64,000 bases of DNA, from assembly GCA_020247395.1 (NCBI GenBank), contig JADCJC010000065.1, positions 1-64,000 of the forward strand. The letters are read 5' to 3'. This stretch comes from Rhodocyclaceae bacterium. Lineage in GTDB: Bacteria; Pseudomonadota; Gammaproteobacteria; Burkholderiales; Usitatibacteraceae. Under the pieces are notes generated by a model. The model did no database searches. It saw only the letters and a list, made by a program, of their open reading frames with translations, and was not told the origin of the DNA. The position numbers were made by a program, and so were the translations under genes. Shown one piece after another: positions 1 to 9,405 of this stretch (its first letter is position 1; every line of letters starts with the position of its first letter).

Positions 1-218
1 AGACAGAATTGGATACAAGCCCCGTGAATGATAAGGTGACATGGTGCCGTGCGAGTAACATCAGCGCCTGACGGAGCGATAGTGGCGCGGTACTGGCGAC
101 CATTTCTTCTTAAAACACATTGAGTTAACCAAAAGAACGTGATCCAGCACTGTCTGTTACATCTTACCGAAACAAACTCAAGCGGGCGCCGCCCGTGAGT
201 TCAAACAAGGAGACACAA

Positions 219-746
219 ATGCTTAAGCTTCTCAACAACAAAAGTGTGCTTTCTGCCGCCGCAGTCCTGGCAGTTCTGGCCGCAAGCCAAAGCGCACAAG
301 CGCAAACCACGCTGGGGGTTTCTGCCAGTATTGGTGCCACTTGTATCGTGACCACGAGCAACATGGCATTCGGCCTGTACGATCCAACATCTGCGACCGA
401 CCTAAACGCGCCTACCCCGGGCCAAGTTCAGCTTTCCTGCACCACAGGCGCGGTTCCAAGAATCGACATCAACAACGGCTCAAATTTTTCGGGTGGTACC
501 CGTCGCTTGGCTTCTGGTGCCAATTTTTTGAACTATAGCGTCTTCCAGCCAACCAGCAACGCAGCCGGTGCGGCGTGTCCTGCAGTTGGGTCTGGAACGG
601 CCTGGGCATCCGGAACCCCGTTCGTTCTCACTGCGGCACCTAATACGGCAGCGCGCGCCTACAACGTTTGCGGTCGAATTCCTGCCGGCCAAGCGTCAGC
701 AGTCGGTAGCTACGCTGATACTTTGACTGCCACCATCACCTTCTAG
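219..746 (+). CDS. Csu-type (SCPU/spore coat U domain) pilus subunit
   Basis: Predicted secreted subunit of a Csu-like chaperone-usher pilus, 175 residues. Residues 1-28 form a Sec signal peptide (hydrophobic LSAAAVLAVLAA, cleavage after AQA). The mature part has the early cysteine (GATCIV) and the closing SCPU pattern: VCGRIPAGQ, then a final beta strand ending TATITF. Such pilins are completed by donor-strand exchange with a periplasmic chaperone, and a chaperone and usher gene follow. The ATG at 219 is chosen because AAGGAGA (207-213) sits six bases upstream; an in-frame GTG at 195 has no such site. A strong hairpin terminator follows the gene, so this subunit is probably also transcribed alone and in excess, as expected of a main shaft protein. 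Its role as major subunit is inferred from position. Confidence 0.88.
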   Translation: MLKLLNNKSVLSAAAVLAVLAASQSAQAQTTLGVSASIGATCIVTTSNMAFGLYDPTSATDLNAPTPGQVQLSCTTGAVPRIDINNGSNFSGGTRRLASGANFLNYSVFQPTSNAAGAACPAVGSGTAWASGTPFVLTAAPNTAARAYNVCGRIPAGQASAVGSYADTLTATITF

Positions 747-797
747 TTTAAGTTCGCGTTCGCGGCATTGCTGGTGGCCCACGAGGCCCTCATTAAC

Positions 798-835
798 ACC
801 CGGTTCGAGTGCAATCCGAACCGGGTTTTTGTTTT
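798..835 (+). terminator. Rho-independent terminator after the first SCPU gene
   Basis: A 10-bp perfect stem (A plus CCCGGTTCG at 798-807, pairing with CGAACCGGG plus T at 817-826) encloses a 9-base loop and is followed by a T-rich run. It separates the first pilus subunit from the chaperone-usher genes, suggesting partial or complete termination between them. Confidence 0.85.
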
Positions 836-924
836 GTCGAGGCGCAGTGCCTTAGCGGTTTTCTGTAGACTCTTTACCGAAAGCTGCCCTTGCGCAGCTG
901 TCACCGCGTTTTCTAGAAATCTAC

Positions 925-1656
925 ATGATCAGATTAGCTAAAAGTGCCTGCTTGTCAGCAATGCTCACCGGCGTGGTTGGACTCGCTACAGCGGGCTCAT
1001 TCCAAGTCAGCCCGGTGCGCGTGCAATTGACGCCTTTCAATCCAACCGGCGCGATCTCGGTGCGCAACGATTCCCAGGCCGAAAGCGTTGTTCTGCAGCT
1101 ACGAGTGATGGACTGGAAGCAGGAGCAAGGCGAAGATATCTATACGCCCAGCACCGAGTTGATTGCCACCCCGCCAATTTTTACGATTGCTGCGGGCGGT
1201 GCACAGACGGTTCGCGTGGGTCTGCGCAAGACTGTCCAAACCGATGTGCAGCAGACATTTCGGCTCTACCTCACTGAAGTCCCACCGCCCCCGAAAGAAG
1301 GTTTCCAAGGTCTACAAGTCGCGCTCAATATCGGCATTCCGATTTTTGTGGCGCCTAAAGTCGTGACCGGTACGCCGCCAGTGTGGCGCGCGGCGATGAC
1401 GCCCGACGGCAAACTCGGCCTCAGCGCAACCAACGCGTCGAATATGCACGTGCAAATTTTGGATGCGCAACTCTATGATGAGCAAGACGGCGTAGCCGTG
1501 GCAGCCTTGCGAGAGCCACGCTACATCCTCGCCGGACAAACCAGCAGCTGGCAGCTAGCGCTCACGCGACAGCCCAAGGGGATGTTGCGCGCAACCATAA
1601 GGACCGATGCAGGGTCGATTGAAACCAAGATTCCGCTCGCGACGCCGATCCCTTGA
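925..1656 (+). CDS. Periplasmic pilus chaperone, PapD/CsuC-like
   Basis: Periplasmic chaperone of a chaperone-usher pilus, 243 residues, of the Csu (archaic) type judged by its neighbours. A signal peptide ends near residue 23 (LATA before GSFQVSPVRV). The first Ig-like domain contains the usual SPVRVQL strand and a conserved late segment (TFRLYLTEVPPPP). The second domain ends with the hydrophobic strands typical of the family. It would bind SCPU subunits by donor-strand complementation and pass them to the usher encoded next. The usher reading frame begins before this gene ends, so the two are probably translationally coupled. Confidence 0.88.
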   Translation: MIRLAKSACLSAMLTGVVGLATAGSFQVSPVRVQLTPFNPTGAISVRNDSQAESVVLQLRVMDWKQEQGEDIYTPSTELIATPPIFTIAAGGAQTVRVGLRKTVQTDVQQTFRLYLTEVPPPPKEGFQGLQVALNIGIPIFVAPKVVTGTPPVWRAAMTPDGKLGLSATNASNMHVQILDAQLYDEQDGVAVAALREPRYILAGQTSSWQLALTRQPKGMLRATIRTDAGSIETKIPLATPIP

Positions 1657-4162
1657 CCACCGGGATACCCAAGACCTTAGTACACGACTTAGGATGTGGA
1701 CCGCGCGCAGTGACGAGATTCGCCGGGGGTTATGGTGTGTCGGCACCCTTATCGCGCTGGCGTTCATTGTTGGCCCCGCTCGCGCCAAGGGCTTACAAAT
1801 CACAGCCGTCGCCGCGCCATCGGATGCCTACCCAAGCTTCCTCACCATCCGAATCAATTCACAGCTTGCGTCTGAAAATGCACTGATGCTCCGCGCGGGC
1901 AGGACCGGGGAGCAATTCTTTATCAGCACTGCGGACGCCCAAAAATTTCGGCTTGCGTTACCCGCCACCCTGATTGCTGTCGAGTTTGAGGGCGCACAGT
2001 ATGTGCTGCTGAACAGTGTTACCGGCCTTTCGCTGACCTTCGACGATGTCGCGCAGACACTCTCAGTCGAGGCGGCCCCTACGCTCTTTCAAAGTGCGAC
2101 AATTGCGCTCGGTGCCACGCAAAGAGTACCGACACCCCAGGCAAGTCTCGGCAGTTTTCTTTCTTATGATCTTTACGCGCAGCGAAGTTCAATCGGTCCC
2201 CGCGACATCGCCAGCGGCGGTCAATTCGAATGGGGCTTCTTTTCGCCCCAAGGCGTACTGACCAATCGATTTTTTGCGAACCGTAAGGACGCCACCAAAC
2301 AGCTATCCCGACTCGAAACCGTATTCACCATCGACGATCCGAGCGCCCTGACCAGCTGGCGGATCGGCGACACCATGTCGCAATCGCCCTCGTGGGGTAG
2401 CCCCTCGTTGTTCGCGGGGCTACAGTACGCGACCAACTTTGGTACGCAGCCCGGCTTCATCACCTACCCACTAAATTCACTATCTGGCCAAACCGCACTT
2501 CCTTCCGTTGTAAGTGTTTATGTTAACAACGTACTGACCGCCACCGAGCGTGTGCCGCAGGGACCGTTCACGCTGAATAACCTGCCAAACATCAACGGCC
2601 GCGGCGAAATTCGGCTGATCGTGCGCGATCTGCTCGGTCGCGAGCAAGCCATCGTCCAATCGCTGTATGGCAGTACGCTGCTACTGCGGCCCGGACTAAA
2701 TGACTTTTCATTTCAAGCAGGCACCCTGCGTGAAAACTACGGCATCACCAGCAATGACTACGGCCGCGGTTTTGCATCCGGCGTATGGCGGCGCGGCGTT
2801 ACCGCTGAACTGACCACAGAAACCGGCATGGAATTTGCGCGGGGTCGCCGCGCGGTGGGTCTGGGAACCACCTGGTTGGCGGGAGGTTATGGCGAGTTTT
2901 CAGCGTCATTCGCCCATAGCGTGCAAGCTGCGACCACCGTCGAGCGTGCCCAACTGCCGGTGACACCAACGACCAGCTCAGAATCACCCAGTCTTTCACC
3001 CGTCGAATCGCGCAGTGGCCATTCGCGGACACTGCGTTGGGACTGGCGATCTTCACAGCTCACGCTCGGCAGTCAGTTGCGCGTCACATCGCCCGGATTC
3101 CGTACCATTAGCAGTGGTGGTGATCTTCAACGACCCCGTCGTGAACTAAACATCTTCGCGAGCTTCGGCAGTGCTCTGGGCTCCTTTGGCCTCAACTTGA
3201 CGCAAATTCAGCGTGCTGATACGGGGCAGGACATATTGGCAAGCCCAACCAAGCTAGCACAACTGTCGTGGTCGAAAGGGTTCGGTCGATGGGGACAGCT
3301 TTCGCTGAACGCCTTCAGCTCATTGCATGGGCCGACCAATCACGCAATTACACTCGGCTACTTTGTGCCGCTTGACTTTACGGCGAGCGCTGGCGTTTCG
3401 TCAACGCGAGCCACCGCCAACGACCGCAGTCGAATAACAACTAGCACAACCTTCCAACGCAACATGCCATCAGGCGATGGATACGGCTATCGCATGCTGC
3501 TCACAGACCAACGCGATGCGATTCTGGGATTGACCGCCCAGAACGAGGTCGGACTGTATGCGCTTGATGTCTCGCGGCTCAATGGTGTCGATACATTACG
3601 TATTGGTGCCTCAGGTTCACTCGTGTACTTAGGCGGTGAAGTCGCCGCAGGCCGCCGTGCTGACGACTCATTTGCGCTCGTTTCGGTGCCAGATTTTCAG
3701 AATGTGCGGGTGATGCTCAACAATCAGGAGGTTGGTCGCACCAACGCGCGCGGCAACCTGTTTGTGCCGCGCTTGCGACCCTACGAGAACAATTCGATCA
3801 CCATTGAGCACCACGATTTGCCGTTGAGTGCTGAAGTGGCGTCGTTAAAGCTCAATGCAACTCCGTATCTTCGCAGTGGCCTTGTGCTGAAATTTGCCGC
3901 GCGTGAATCGTTGGGCGGCATTGCAAGATTTACCGATGAGAATGGCATCCCCATCCGCGCCGGGACAACTCTGAGCATAAACGGCGCGCCTGAGCTGATA
4001 CCCATCGCCGAGCGCGGCGAAGCGTATTTAACAGGACTCACAGAAACAAACCGCATACGCATCATCGTTGACGGCAAACGTTGTAGCATCCAAGTGCCAT
4101 ACAAGCGCTCCGACGAGATCCAACCTTTCCTTGGTACCTTCACATGCAAGCTGGAAAACTAA
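1607..4162 (+). CDS. Outer-membrane pilus usher, FimD/CsuD-like
   Basis: Outer-membrane usher of the Csu-type pilus, 851 residues from the ATG at 1607. It has the N-terminal chaperone-binding region, a large middle part of alternating beta strands (the 24-strand barrel with plug), and C-terminal Ig-like domains with the DENGIPIRAGT segment and a late cysteine pair (KRCSIQV, GTFTCKLEN). The start is uncertain. ATG 1607 has AAGGA three bases upstream and overlaps the chaperone gene by 50 bases, but gives a 60-residue leader. ATG 1694 gives a normal signal peptide (ends GPARA before KGLQ) but lacks a good ribosome site. The gene overlaps the next one by 19 bases, indicating a single chaperone-usher-subunit transcript. 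Confidence 0.87.
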   Translation: MQGRLKPRFRSRRRSLDHRDTQDLSTRLRMWTARSDEIRRGLWCVGTLIALAFIVGPARAKGLQITAVAAPSDAYPSFLTIRINSQLASENALMLRAGRTGEQFFISTADAQKFRLALPATLIAVEFEGAQYVLLNSVTGLSLTFDDVAQTLSVEAAPTLFQSATIALGATQRVPTPQASLGSFLSYDLYAQRSSIGPRDIASGGQFEWGFFSPQGVLTNRFFANRKDATKQLSRLETVFTIDDPSALTSWRIGDTMSQSPSWGSPSLFAGLQYATNFGTQPGFITYPLNSLSGQTALPSVVSVYVNNVLTATERVPQGPFTLNNLPNINGRGEIRLIVRDLLGREQAIVQSLYGSTLLLRPGLNDFSFQAGTLRENYGITSNDYGRGFASGVWRRGVTAELTTETGMEFARGRRAVGLGTTWLAGGYGEFSASFAHSVQAATTVERAQLPVTPTTSSESPSLSPVESRSGHSRTLRWDWRSSQLTLGSQLRVTSPGFRTISSGGDLQRPRRELNIFASFGSALGSFGLNLTQIQRADTGQDILASPTKLAQLSWSKGFGRWGQLSLNAFSSLHGPTNHAITLGYFVPLDFTASAGVSSTRATANDRSRITTSTTFQRNMPSGDGYGYRMLLTDQRDAILGLTAQNEVGLYALDVSRLNGVDTLRIGASGSLVYLGGEVAAGRRADDSFALVSVPDFQNVRVMLNNQEVGRTNARGNLFVPRLRPYENNSITIEHHDLPLSAEVASLKLNATPYLRSGLVLKFAARESLGGIARFTDENGIPIRAGTTLSINGAPELIPIAERGEAYLTGLTETNRIRIIVDGKRCSIQVPYKRSDEIQPFLGTFTCKLEN

Positions 4163-4650
4163 CAGGCTTAGTGTCAGTGATCGTGATTGGAACCAGCCTA
4201 CTGCTGGATCCCGCCACCAGCCACGCCGCAAACTGCTCGGTATCAGCACCGACACTAAACTTTGGCAACTACGATCCGCTGAGCGCGTCGCCCACCGATT
4301 CATCGACCAACATCAGCGTTAGCTGTTCACGCACAGTGGCATCCGGTACTGAAACCGTGACCTATACGCTCACCTTATCCAGCGGGCCGGGAAGCTTCTC
4401 GACGCGCACCATGCTACAGGGGGCATCGACGCTCGGCTACAACCTATACAAAACTTCCGCACGTGATGCCTCATCGGTTTGGGGCGACGGTACGGGCGGC
4501 TCCACCACCGTCACAGCATCACTGCCCGCATTAACCGCAACCGCTCCGATACAAACGGCAACCCACGCAGTCTATGGGCGCATCCCTGCGCGGCAGGACA
4601 GCCCCATCGGTACCTATGTAGCAAGCGTCGTACTGACGATGACATTCTGA
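4144..4650 (+). CDS. SCPU-domain pilus subunit, possible tip protein
   Basis: Second SCPU-family secreted protein of the cassette, 168 residues, with a signal peptide ending near SHAA before NCSV. The mature sequence starts with NCSVSAPTLNFGNYDPL and ends with the family pattern VYGRIPARQDSPIGTY then VVLTMTF. It overlaps the usher gene by 19 bases and follows it directly, the place where Csu tip adhesins are usually encoded. It is shorter than a two-domain tip adhesin such as CsuE, so calling it the tip is inference. It differs clearly from the first SCPU protein, so it is not a recent copy. Confidence 0.83.
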   Translation: MQAGKLTGLVSVIVIGTSLLLDPATSHAANCSVSAPTLNFGNYDPLSASPTDSSTNISVSCSRTVASGTETVTYTLTLSSGPGSFSTRTMLQGASTLGYNLYKTSARDASSVWGDGTGGSTTVTASLPALTATAPIQTATHAVYGRIPARQDSPIGTYVASVVLTMTF

Positions 4651-4701
4651 GCGGCAGTTCCCGCCCGACTTGGCGGTGGGGGGCAGAAGCTAGAGGCATC
4701 A

Positions 4702-4729
4702 TTGGCACGTCTGCTGCTGCGGGTAGAAT
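4702..4729 (+). promoter_or_regulatory. Possible sigma-70 promoter before the patatin gene
   Basis: TTGGCA (4702-4707) and TAGAAT (4724-4729) are spaced by 16 bases. The start codon at 4736 lies only seven bases after the -10 element and has no clear ribosome site, so the mRNA would have almost no leader. The match is modest and could be chance. Confidence 0.35.
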
Positions 4730-4735
4730 AACCGG

Positions 4736-6982
4736 ATGCGAATAACGAAACAAATTGCACTCGTCATTGCGACGTTCGCTTTGATGCAGGCCCTGCAAAC
4801 CGCACACGCCCAGCCGACACCTCCGGCAGCTGACAACCCGCCCCTAAATCGCCCCAAAATTGCCCTGGTCTTATCCGGTGGCGGTGCCCGTGGTGCGGCA
4901 CACATTGGCGTGATCAAGGTCCTCGAAGAGCTGCGTATCCCCATCGACATTGTCACCGGAACTTCGATCGGTGCGCTGGTCGGTGCTGCCTATGCTTCTG
5001 GTACCCCGATAAGAGACGTTGAAGAGTTGGTACGCAAGACCGATTGGAACGACGTCTTTACCGATTCGAGCCCGCGCGAGGACCGCAGCTTCCTGCGTAA
5101 AGAGGAAGACCAAGCGCGGCTGCTGAAGCTCGAGATGGGCATCAAGGATTATTCGGTGCGTTTGCCGCCGGGTGCCATCACCGGCCAAAAACTGGACCAG
5201 TTGTTTTCAAGGATCACCCGTTTCGCACCCGGTACGGTTGATTTTGACCGCCTGCCGATTCCATTCCGTGCGGTGACCACCGACGCCGAAACCGGCAAGA
5301 TGTTTGTACTTAAGGAAGGACGACTCGCCGATGCAATGCGCGCCTCGATGTCGGTGCCGGGTGCGGTGGCACCTTTCGAAATCAACGATCGCATCTTCTT
5401 GGACGGCGGTCTCACGCGCAATTTGCCGGTCGATGTTGCGCGTGATATGGGTGCCGATATCGTCATCGCCGTCAATATCGGCTCGGGCTTGCTGAAGCGG
5501 CAGGAATTGCTCTCGGTGCTTGGTGTGTCACTGCAGATGATCCACATTCTCACCGACCAGAACGTGCGTGCGTCGATTGAGTCGCTCAAGTCGACAGATG
5601 TCCTCATCACGCCAGCCCTTAATGAAATGAGTGCCACCGACTTCAATCGCAGCCAAGACGCAATGAAGATCGGTGAAGCCGCTGCCCGCGAGCTTCGCAC
5701 CAAACTTGCGGCATTGAGTGTGTCAGAAGACGCCTACTCCCGTTATCGAGGTGCGGTGCTTACCGCGCGTGGCCGCCCGGTCATCGAAGGCGAGACTATC
5801 GATCTCATTCAGGTCGTGGGGCTCGAGCGTGCCAACGCCAACGAAGTTAAACGCACGGCAGAAATCAAAGCGGGCGACCCGGTGAACTTTAAAAAATTAG
5901 ACGCCGGTATTTCGCGCGTGTTTGGCACCGGCTACTTCGAGCGGGTCAACTATTCGCTGCTCGACGACAACAACTTGCAGGTGTTGCGCATCAACGCACG
6001 TGAGAAACAATGGGGACCAAACTATTTGCGTGTCGGCCTGTCACTCGCCGCCGATTCGGTTGGCGAAGGACGTTTTAACCTGCTCATCCGTTCCCAGCAA
6101 ACACAGTTTAACGAGGCCGGTGCCGAGTGGCGTAATGACGTACAAATCGGCCGGGACCGACGTTTTGCGTCGCGCTTCTTTCAACCATTTGGTGCGGGCA
6201 GCTTCGTCAATATTGCGCCGGGGGTTGAAGTCGTACGCCGTCGGGTTGATCTACTTTTTGACGGCAAACGCATCGCACAGTACGACGTATCCTCGGACGC
6301 TTACGGCATCGAGCTTGGCGCGGACATCAGCCGGAATGCCATCGCCCGCGTCGGCCTTGTGGGCGGTCGCGACCGCGCCAAACTTGGCATCGGTCCGCCG
6401 GCATTGTTTGACAACGTATCGTTCAAACAAGGCGGGGTGCGGCTGCGCGCCGTCTACGACAATCAAGACGACCTGAATTTTCCGCGCGAAGGCCGCTTGC
6501 TCAGCCTTGACTATCTGACCAATATGACCGGGCTCGGCGCGAGCGAGAACTACCGAAGATTGGAGGCAAACTACAGCGACCATATTTCATTTGGTCCTCA
6601 TACCATCGGCTTTGCCGCCCGATATGGCCGCGCCTACAACAATGAGTTATCGGTTTTTGATCAGTTTTCGCTAGGCGGCTTCCTGCAGCTCTCCGGCTAC
6701 CGCCCCAATGAGCTTTTGGGTAATCGTGTGACTTTTGGCCGTCTCAGCTATTCGCAACGCCTGCCGTTAACCCAAAGTCTTCTCGGCAGCCGCGTCTTTG
6801 CAGGGGCTTCCATCGAAGCCGGAAAAATCAGCGAGCCGTTCCAAGCAGCCGATGAAGCACGAACGCGCACCTCGCTCGGAGTTTATCTCGGCGCCGATAC
6901 CGCCCTGGGGCCGCTCTACCTCGGTTATGGTCGCGCACGCGACCGTGGTTCGATCTTCTACTTCTTCTTGGGCCAACCGTAA
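4736..6982 (+). CDS. Patatin-like phospholipase with C-terminal outer-membrane barrel (PlpD/type Vd-like)
   Basis: Surface-directed lipid hydrolase, 748 residues. A signal peptide ends at TAHA (about residue 25). The patatin domain shows the oxyanion motif GGGARG (48-53), the nucleophile motif GTSIG with Ser77, and the catalytic Asp in DGG (Asp223), so the Ser-Asp dyad is complete. A POTRA-like segment (about 345-415) precedes a beta-barrel of the BamA/Omp85 surface-antigen type that ends with an aromatic-rich strand (IFYFFLGQP). This order matches PlpD-type (type Vd) proteins, which place a phospholipase outside the cell. It follows the pilus cassette on the same strand with an 85-base gap; a functional link is not shown. 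Whether the enzyme is released or stays on the surface cannot be read from the sequence. Confidence 0.9.
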   Translation: MRITKQIALVIATFALMQALQTAHAQPTPPAADNPPLNRPKIALVLSGGGARGAAHIGVIKVLEELRIPIDIVTGTSIGALVGAAYASGTPIRDVEELVRKTDWNDVFTDSSPREDRSFLRKEEDQARLLKLEMGIKDYSVRLPPGAITGQKLDQLFSRITRFAPGTVDFDRLPIPFRAVTTDAETGKMFVLKEGRLADAMRASMSVPGAVAPFEINDRIFLDGGLTRNLPVDVARDMGADIVIAVNIGSGLLKRQELLSVLGVSLQMIHILTDQNVRASIESLKSTDVLITPALNEMSATDFNRSQDAMKIGEAAARELRTKLAALSVSEDAYSRYRGAVLTARGRPVIEGETIDLIQVVGLERANANEVKRTAEIKAGDPVNFKKLDAGISRVFGTGYFERVNYSLLDDNNLQVLRINAREKQWGPNYLRVGLSLAADSVGEGRFNLLIRSQQTQFNEAGAEWRNDVQIGRDRRFASRFFQPFGAGSFVNIAPGVEVVRRRVDLLFDGKRIAQYDVSSDAYGIELGADISRNAIARVGLVGGRDRAKLGIGPPALFDNVSFKQGGVRLRAVYDNQDDLNFPREGRLLSLDYLTNMTGLGASENYRRLEANYSDHISFGPHTIGFAARYGRAYNNELSVFDQFSLGGFLQLSGYRPNELLGNRVTFGRLSYSQRLPLTQSLLGSRVFAGASIEAGKISEPFQAADEARTRTSLGVYLGADTALGPLYLGYGRARDRGSIFYFFLGQP

Positions 6983-7056
6983 CCAAAACGCACCACCATA
7001 CGAGACTTTGCCACGCGCATCGACTACAATCGCGCAACTTATGAAAGCCCCGCGCT

Positions 7057-8022
7057 GTGCTCAACGTATTCATCCTCAACAATCGCCGGCTTAATCAGCT
7101 ACAAGTTGATTCGCTTGACGACCTGAAAAATTCAGACCCGATCTGGATCGACCTCGATTCGCCTACGGCGACTGAGCGCGAATGGATCCGTACCCTCTAC
7201 CAACTTGAGTTACCGACCAGCGACGATATGGCGGATATCGAAGCCTCGGCGCGCTTTTTTGAGGGTGATGCGGGAGAGCTAAATCTGCGCTCGGACTTCC
7301 TGCTTGAAGTCGACGACGACTCGCGCAACGTCTCGGTGGCTTTCATTCTCAAAGGTAACACGCTCTTCAGCTTGCATATGGAGGATCTGCCGGTATTTCG
7401 GCTGGTGCGGATGCGCGCCAGGACACGCCCCGGATACATCGAAGATGCCCGTGAAGTGTTGCTCGATCTGTACGCCACCGACGCCGAGTATTCCGCTGAT
7501 GCGCTCGAAGGCGTCTATGCCGAATTGGAGAAGATATCGGCGACGGTACTTACCGAAAAGATGACCGACACTGAAGCCAGCAAGGTATTAGCAAGAGTGG
7601 CGGCCGAAGAGGACTTGAATGGCCGCATTCGCCGCAATGTGATGGACACCCGCCGCGCAGTATCGTTTTTGATGCGGCAAAAATTGCTCGACGGTGATCA
7701 GGTCGAGGAGGCTCGGCAGATCCTGCGAGACATCGATTCACTCGACGGCCACACCGCGTTTCTGTTCGATAAGATCAACTTCTTGATGGATGCAACGGTT
7801 GGCTTCATCAACATCAACCAAAACAAGATCATCAAGATATTTTCGGTGGCCTCTGTTGCTTTGCTGCCGCCTACGCTCATCGCGTCGATCTACGGTATGA
7901 ACTTCAGAGGTTGGTTTCCCGAGCTCAACTGGGAATATGGCTACCCGTTCGCCATCGCCCTGATGGTGGTCTCGGTGTTGGTGCCGTTTGCCTATTTCAA
8001 GCGCAAGGGCTGGCTGGACTAA
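7057..8022 (+). CDS. corA: CorA-family magnesium/cobalt transporter
   Basis: Inner-membrane divalent cation channel of the CorA family, 321 residues, a normal length. The C-terminal hallmark is intact: a first transmembrane helix ends in YGMN (the selectivity motif), followed by a short loop and a second helix with a basic tail (YFKRKGWLD). The long N-terminal part is the acidic, helical cytoplasmic sensor domain. The start is a GTG at 7057; the nearby ATG at 7041 is in another frame. A -10-like TACAAT lies at 7025-7030. The next gene encodes an NRAMP-like transporter 42 bases downstream, so the two may be co-transcribed for metal uptake. Confidence 0.92.
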   Translation: MLNVFILNNRRLNQLQVDSLDDLKNSDPIWIDLDSPTATEREWIRTLYQLELPTSDDMADIEASARFFEGDAGELNLRSDFLLEVDDDSRNVSVAFILKGNTLFSLHMEDLPVFRLVRMRARTRPGYIEDAREVLLDLYATDAEYSADALEGVYAELEKISATVLTEKMTDTEASKVLARVAAEEDLNGRIRRNVMDTRRAVSFLMRQKLLDGDQVEEARQILRDIDSLDGHTAFLFDKINFLMDATVGFININQNKIIKIFSVASVALLPPTLIASIYGMNFRGWFPELNWEYGYPFAIALMVVSVLVPFAYFKRKGWLD

Positions 8023-8064
8023 GCCCGGCAGCGCCTTATCCACAAACGGACGCGCCGCCCAGTA

Positions 8065-9336
8065 ATGAAAAACGTGGTTGCTCAAATCGCCGAGCACCCC
8101 GCGGTGAGCCAATTGGGGCCGGGCCTCATTTCCGGCGCAGCCGACGATGATCCAAGCGGTATCGCCACCTACTCGCAAGCGGGAGCGCAATTCGGCTTCA
8201 ACATGTTGTGGACGGTGATTTTCACCTTTCCGCTGATGGCCGGTATTCAGATGGTAAGTGCGCGCATCGGCTGTATCACTGGCCGTGGGCTGGCGGCGAA
8301 TATCCGCGCGCATTTACCGCCTTATGTGCTGTATCTGATCGTCGGCCTTTTGTTGCTGGCCAATACCATCAACATCGCTGCAGACATCGCTGCGGTGGCC
8401 GAAGCATTACGGCTGCTGGTTGGTGGCTCGGCGCATGTCTACGCCGTCATCTTCGGCTTACTCTGTTTGGTGCTGCAAGTGTTTCTGCGCTACGAAACCT
8501 ATGTTCGCTATCTGAAGTGGCTGACCCTAGCGCTACTGTCCTATGTTGCCGTCGTGTTCAGTATCAGCGTGCCGTGGACAACGGTAGTGGCCCGCGCGAT
8601 GTGGCCAACACTATCCTGGAATAACGACACCATCACCATGGTCGTCGCGGTATTTGGCACCACCATCAGCCCCTACCTGTTTTTCTGGCAGGCCGCGCAG
8701 GAGATGGAAGATCTACGCGCCGCCAACGGCGGTGATCCGCAGCCGCTCGCCCTCGACGAGGCCAAGGCGCATCTCAAACGCATTCGATGGGACACCATCG
8801 TCGGCATGGGATTCTCCAATCTAGTTGCCTTCTTCATCATCCTCTCCACTGCGGCCACGCTCAATGCTACCGGACTGACGAACATCGAAACCTCGGCGCA
8901 GGCAGCCGAAGCGTTGCGGCCATTGGCGGGGGATTTCACCTTCCTGCTGTTCGCCCTTGGCATCATCGGCACCGGCATGCTCGCGGTACCCGTACTGGCA
9001 GGCTCCGCGGCCTATGCCGTGGCAGAGGCATTCGATTGGCGCACCGGTCTGGATTTGTTGCCTTATGAAGGCCGCCGCTTTTACGCCATTGTCTTCGCCG
9101 CCACCATCGGTGGGGTGATGCTCTGCTTAACACCAGTGGACCCAATGAAAGAGCTCTATTGGAGTGCGGTCATCAACGGCGTAATTGCCGTACCAATCAT
9201 GATGGTGATGATGCTGCTAGCCAGTAACGAGCGCGTGATGGGTCGGTATACCATCCGCAGGAAACTGTCGGTGCTCGGCTGGGCGGCGACTGCGGTAATG
9301 ACGGTGGCTGTCGTCGCGATGTTTGTGACCATATAA
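8065..9336 (+). CDS. Non-canonical NRAMP-family divalent metal transporter
   Basis: Integral membrane transporter of the NRAMP/SLC11 fold, 423 residues with about 11 hydrophobic segments. The helix-1 motif reads DDDPSG (residues 27-32) where manganese/iron NRAMPs have DPGN. The helix-6 region reads TTISPYLFFWQA (about 199-210) where they have a Met-Pro-His motif. The residues that coordinate manganese in canonical MntH/NRAMP are therefore largely missing. Branches of the family with altered sites include magnesium and aluminium transporters. The substrate here is unknown, but the corA gene directly upstream makes magnesium a reasonable guess. The gene ends 70 bases before the convergent orn gene. 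Confidence 0.85.
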   Translation: MKNVVAQIAEHPAVSQLGPGLISGAADDDPSGIATYSQAGAQFGFNMLWTVIFTFPLMAGIQMVSARIGCITGRGLAANIRAHLPPYVLYLIVGLLLLANTINIAADIAAVAEALRLLVGGSAHVYAVIFGLLCLVLQVFLRYETYVRYLKWLTLALLSYVAVVFSISVPWTTVVARAMWPTLSWNNDTITMVVAVFGTTISPYLFFWQAAQEMEDLRAANGGDPQPLALDEAKAHLKRIRWDTIVGMGFSNLVAFFIILSTAATLNATGLTNIETSAQAAEALRPLAGDFTFLLFALGIIGTGMLAVPVLAGSAAYAVAEAFDWRTGLDLLPYEGRRFYAIVFAATIGGVMLCLTPVDPMKELYWSAVINGVIAVPIMMVMMLLASNERVMGRYTIRRKLSVLGWAATAVMTVAVVAMFVTI

Positions 9337-9405
9337 AACTCTCGTATCGGCGGGTGTTTTCAGGGTTTTTGGCTGGAAATGCCCGCTGATTGGTCACTTT
9401 GAATG

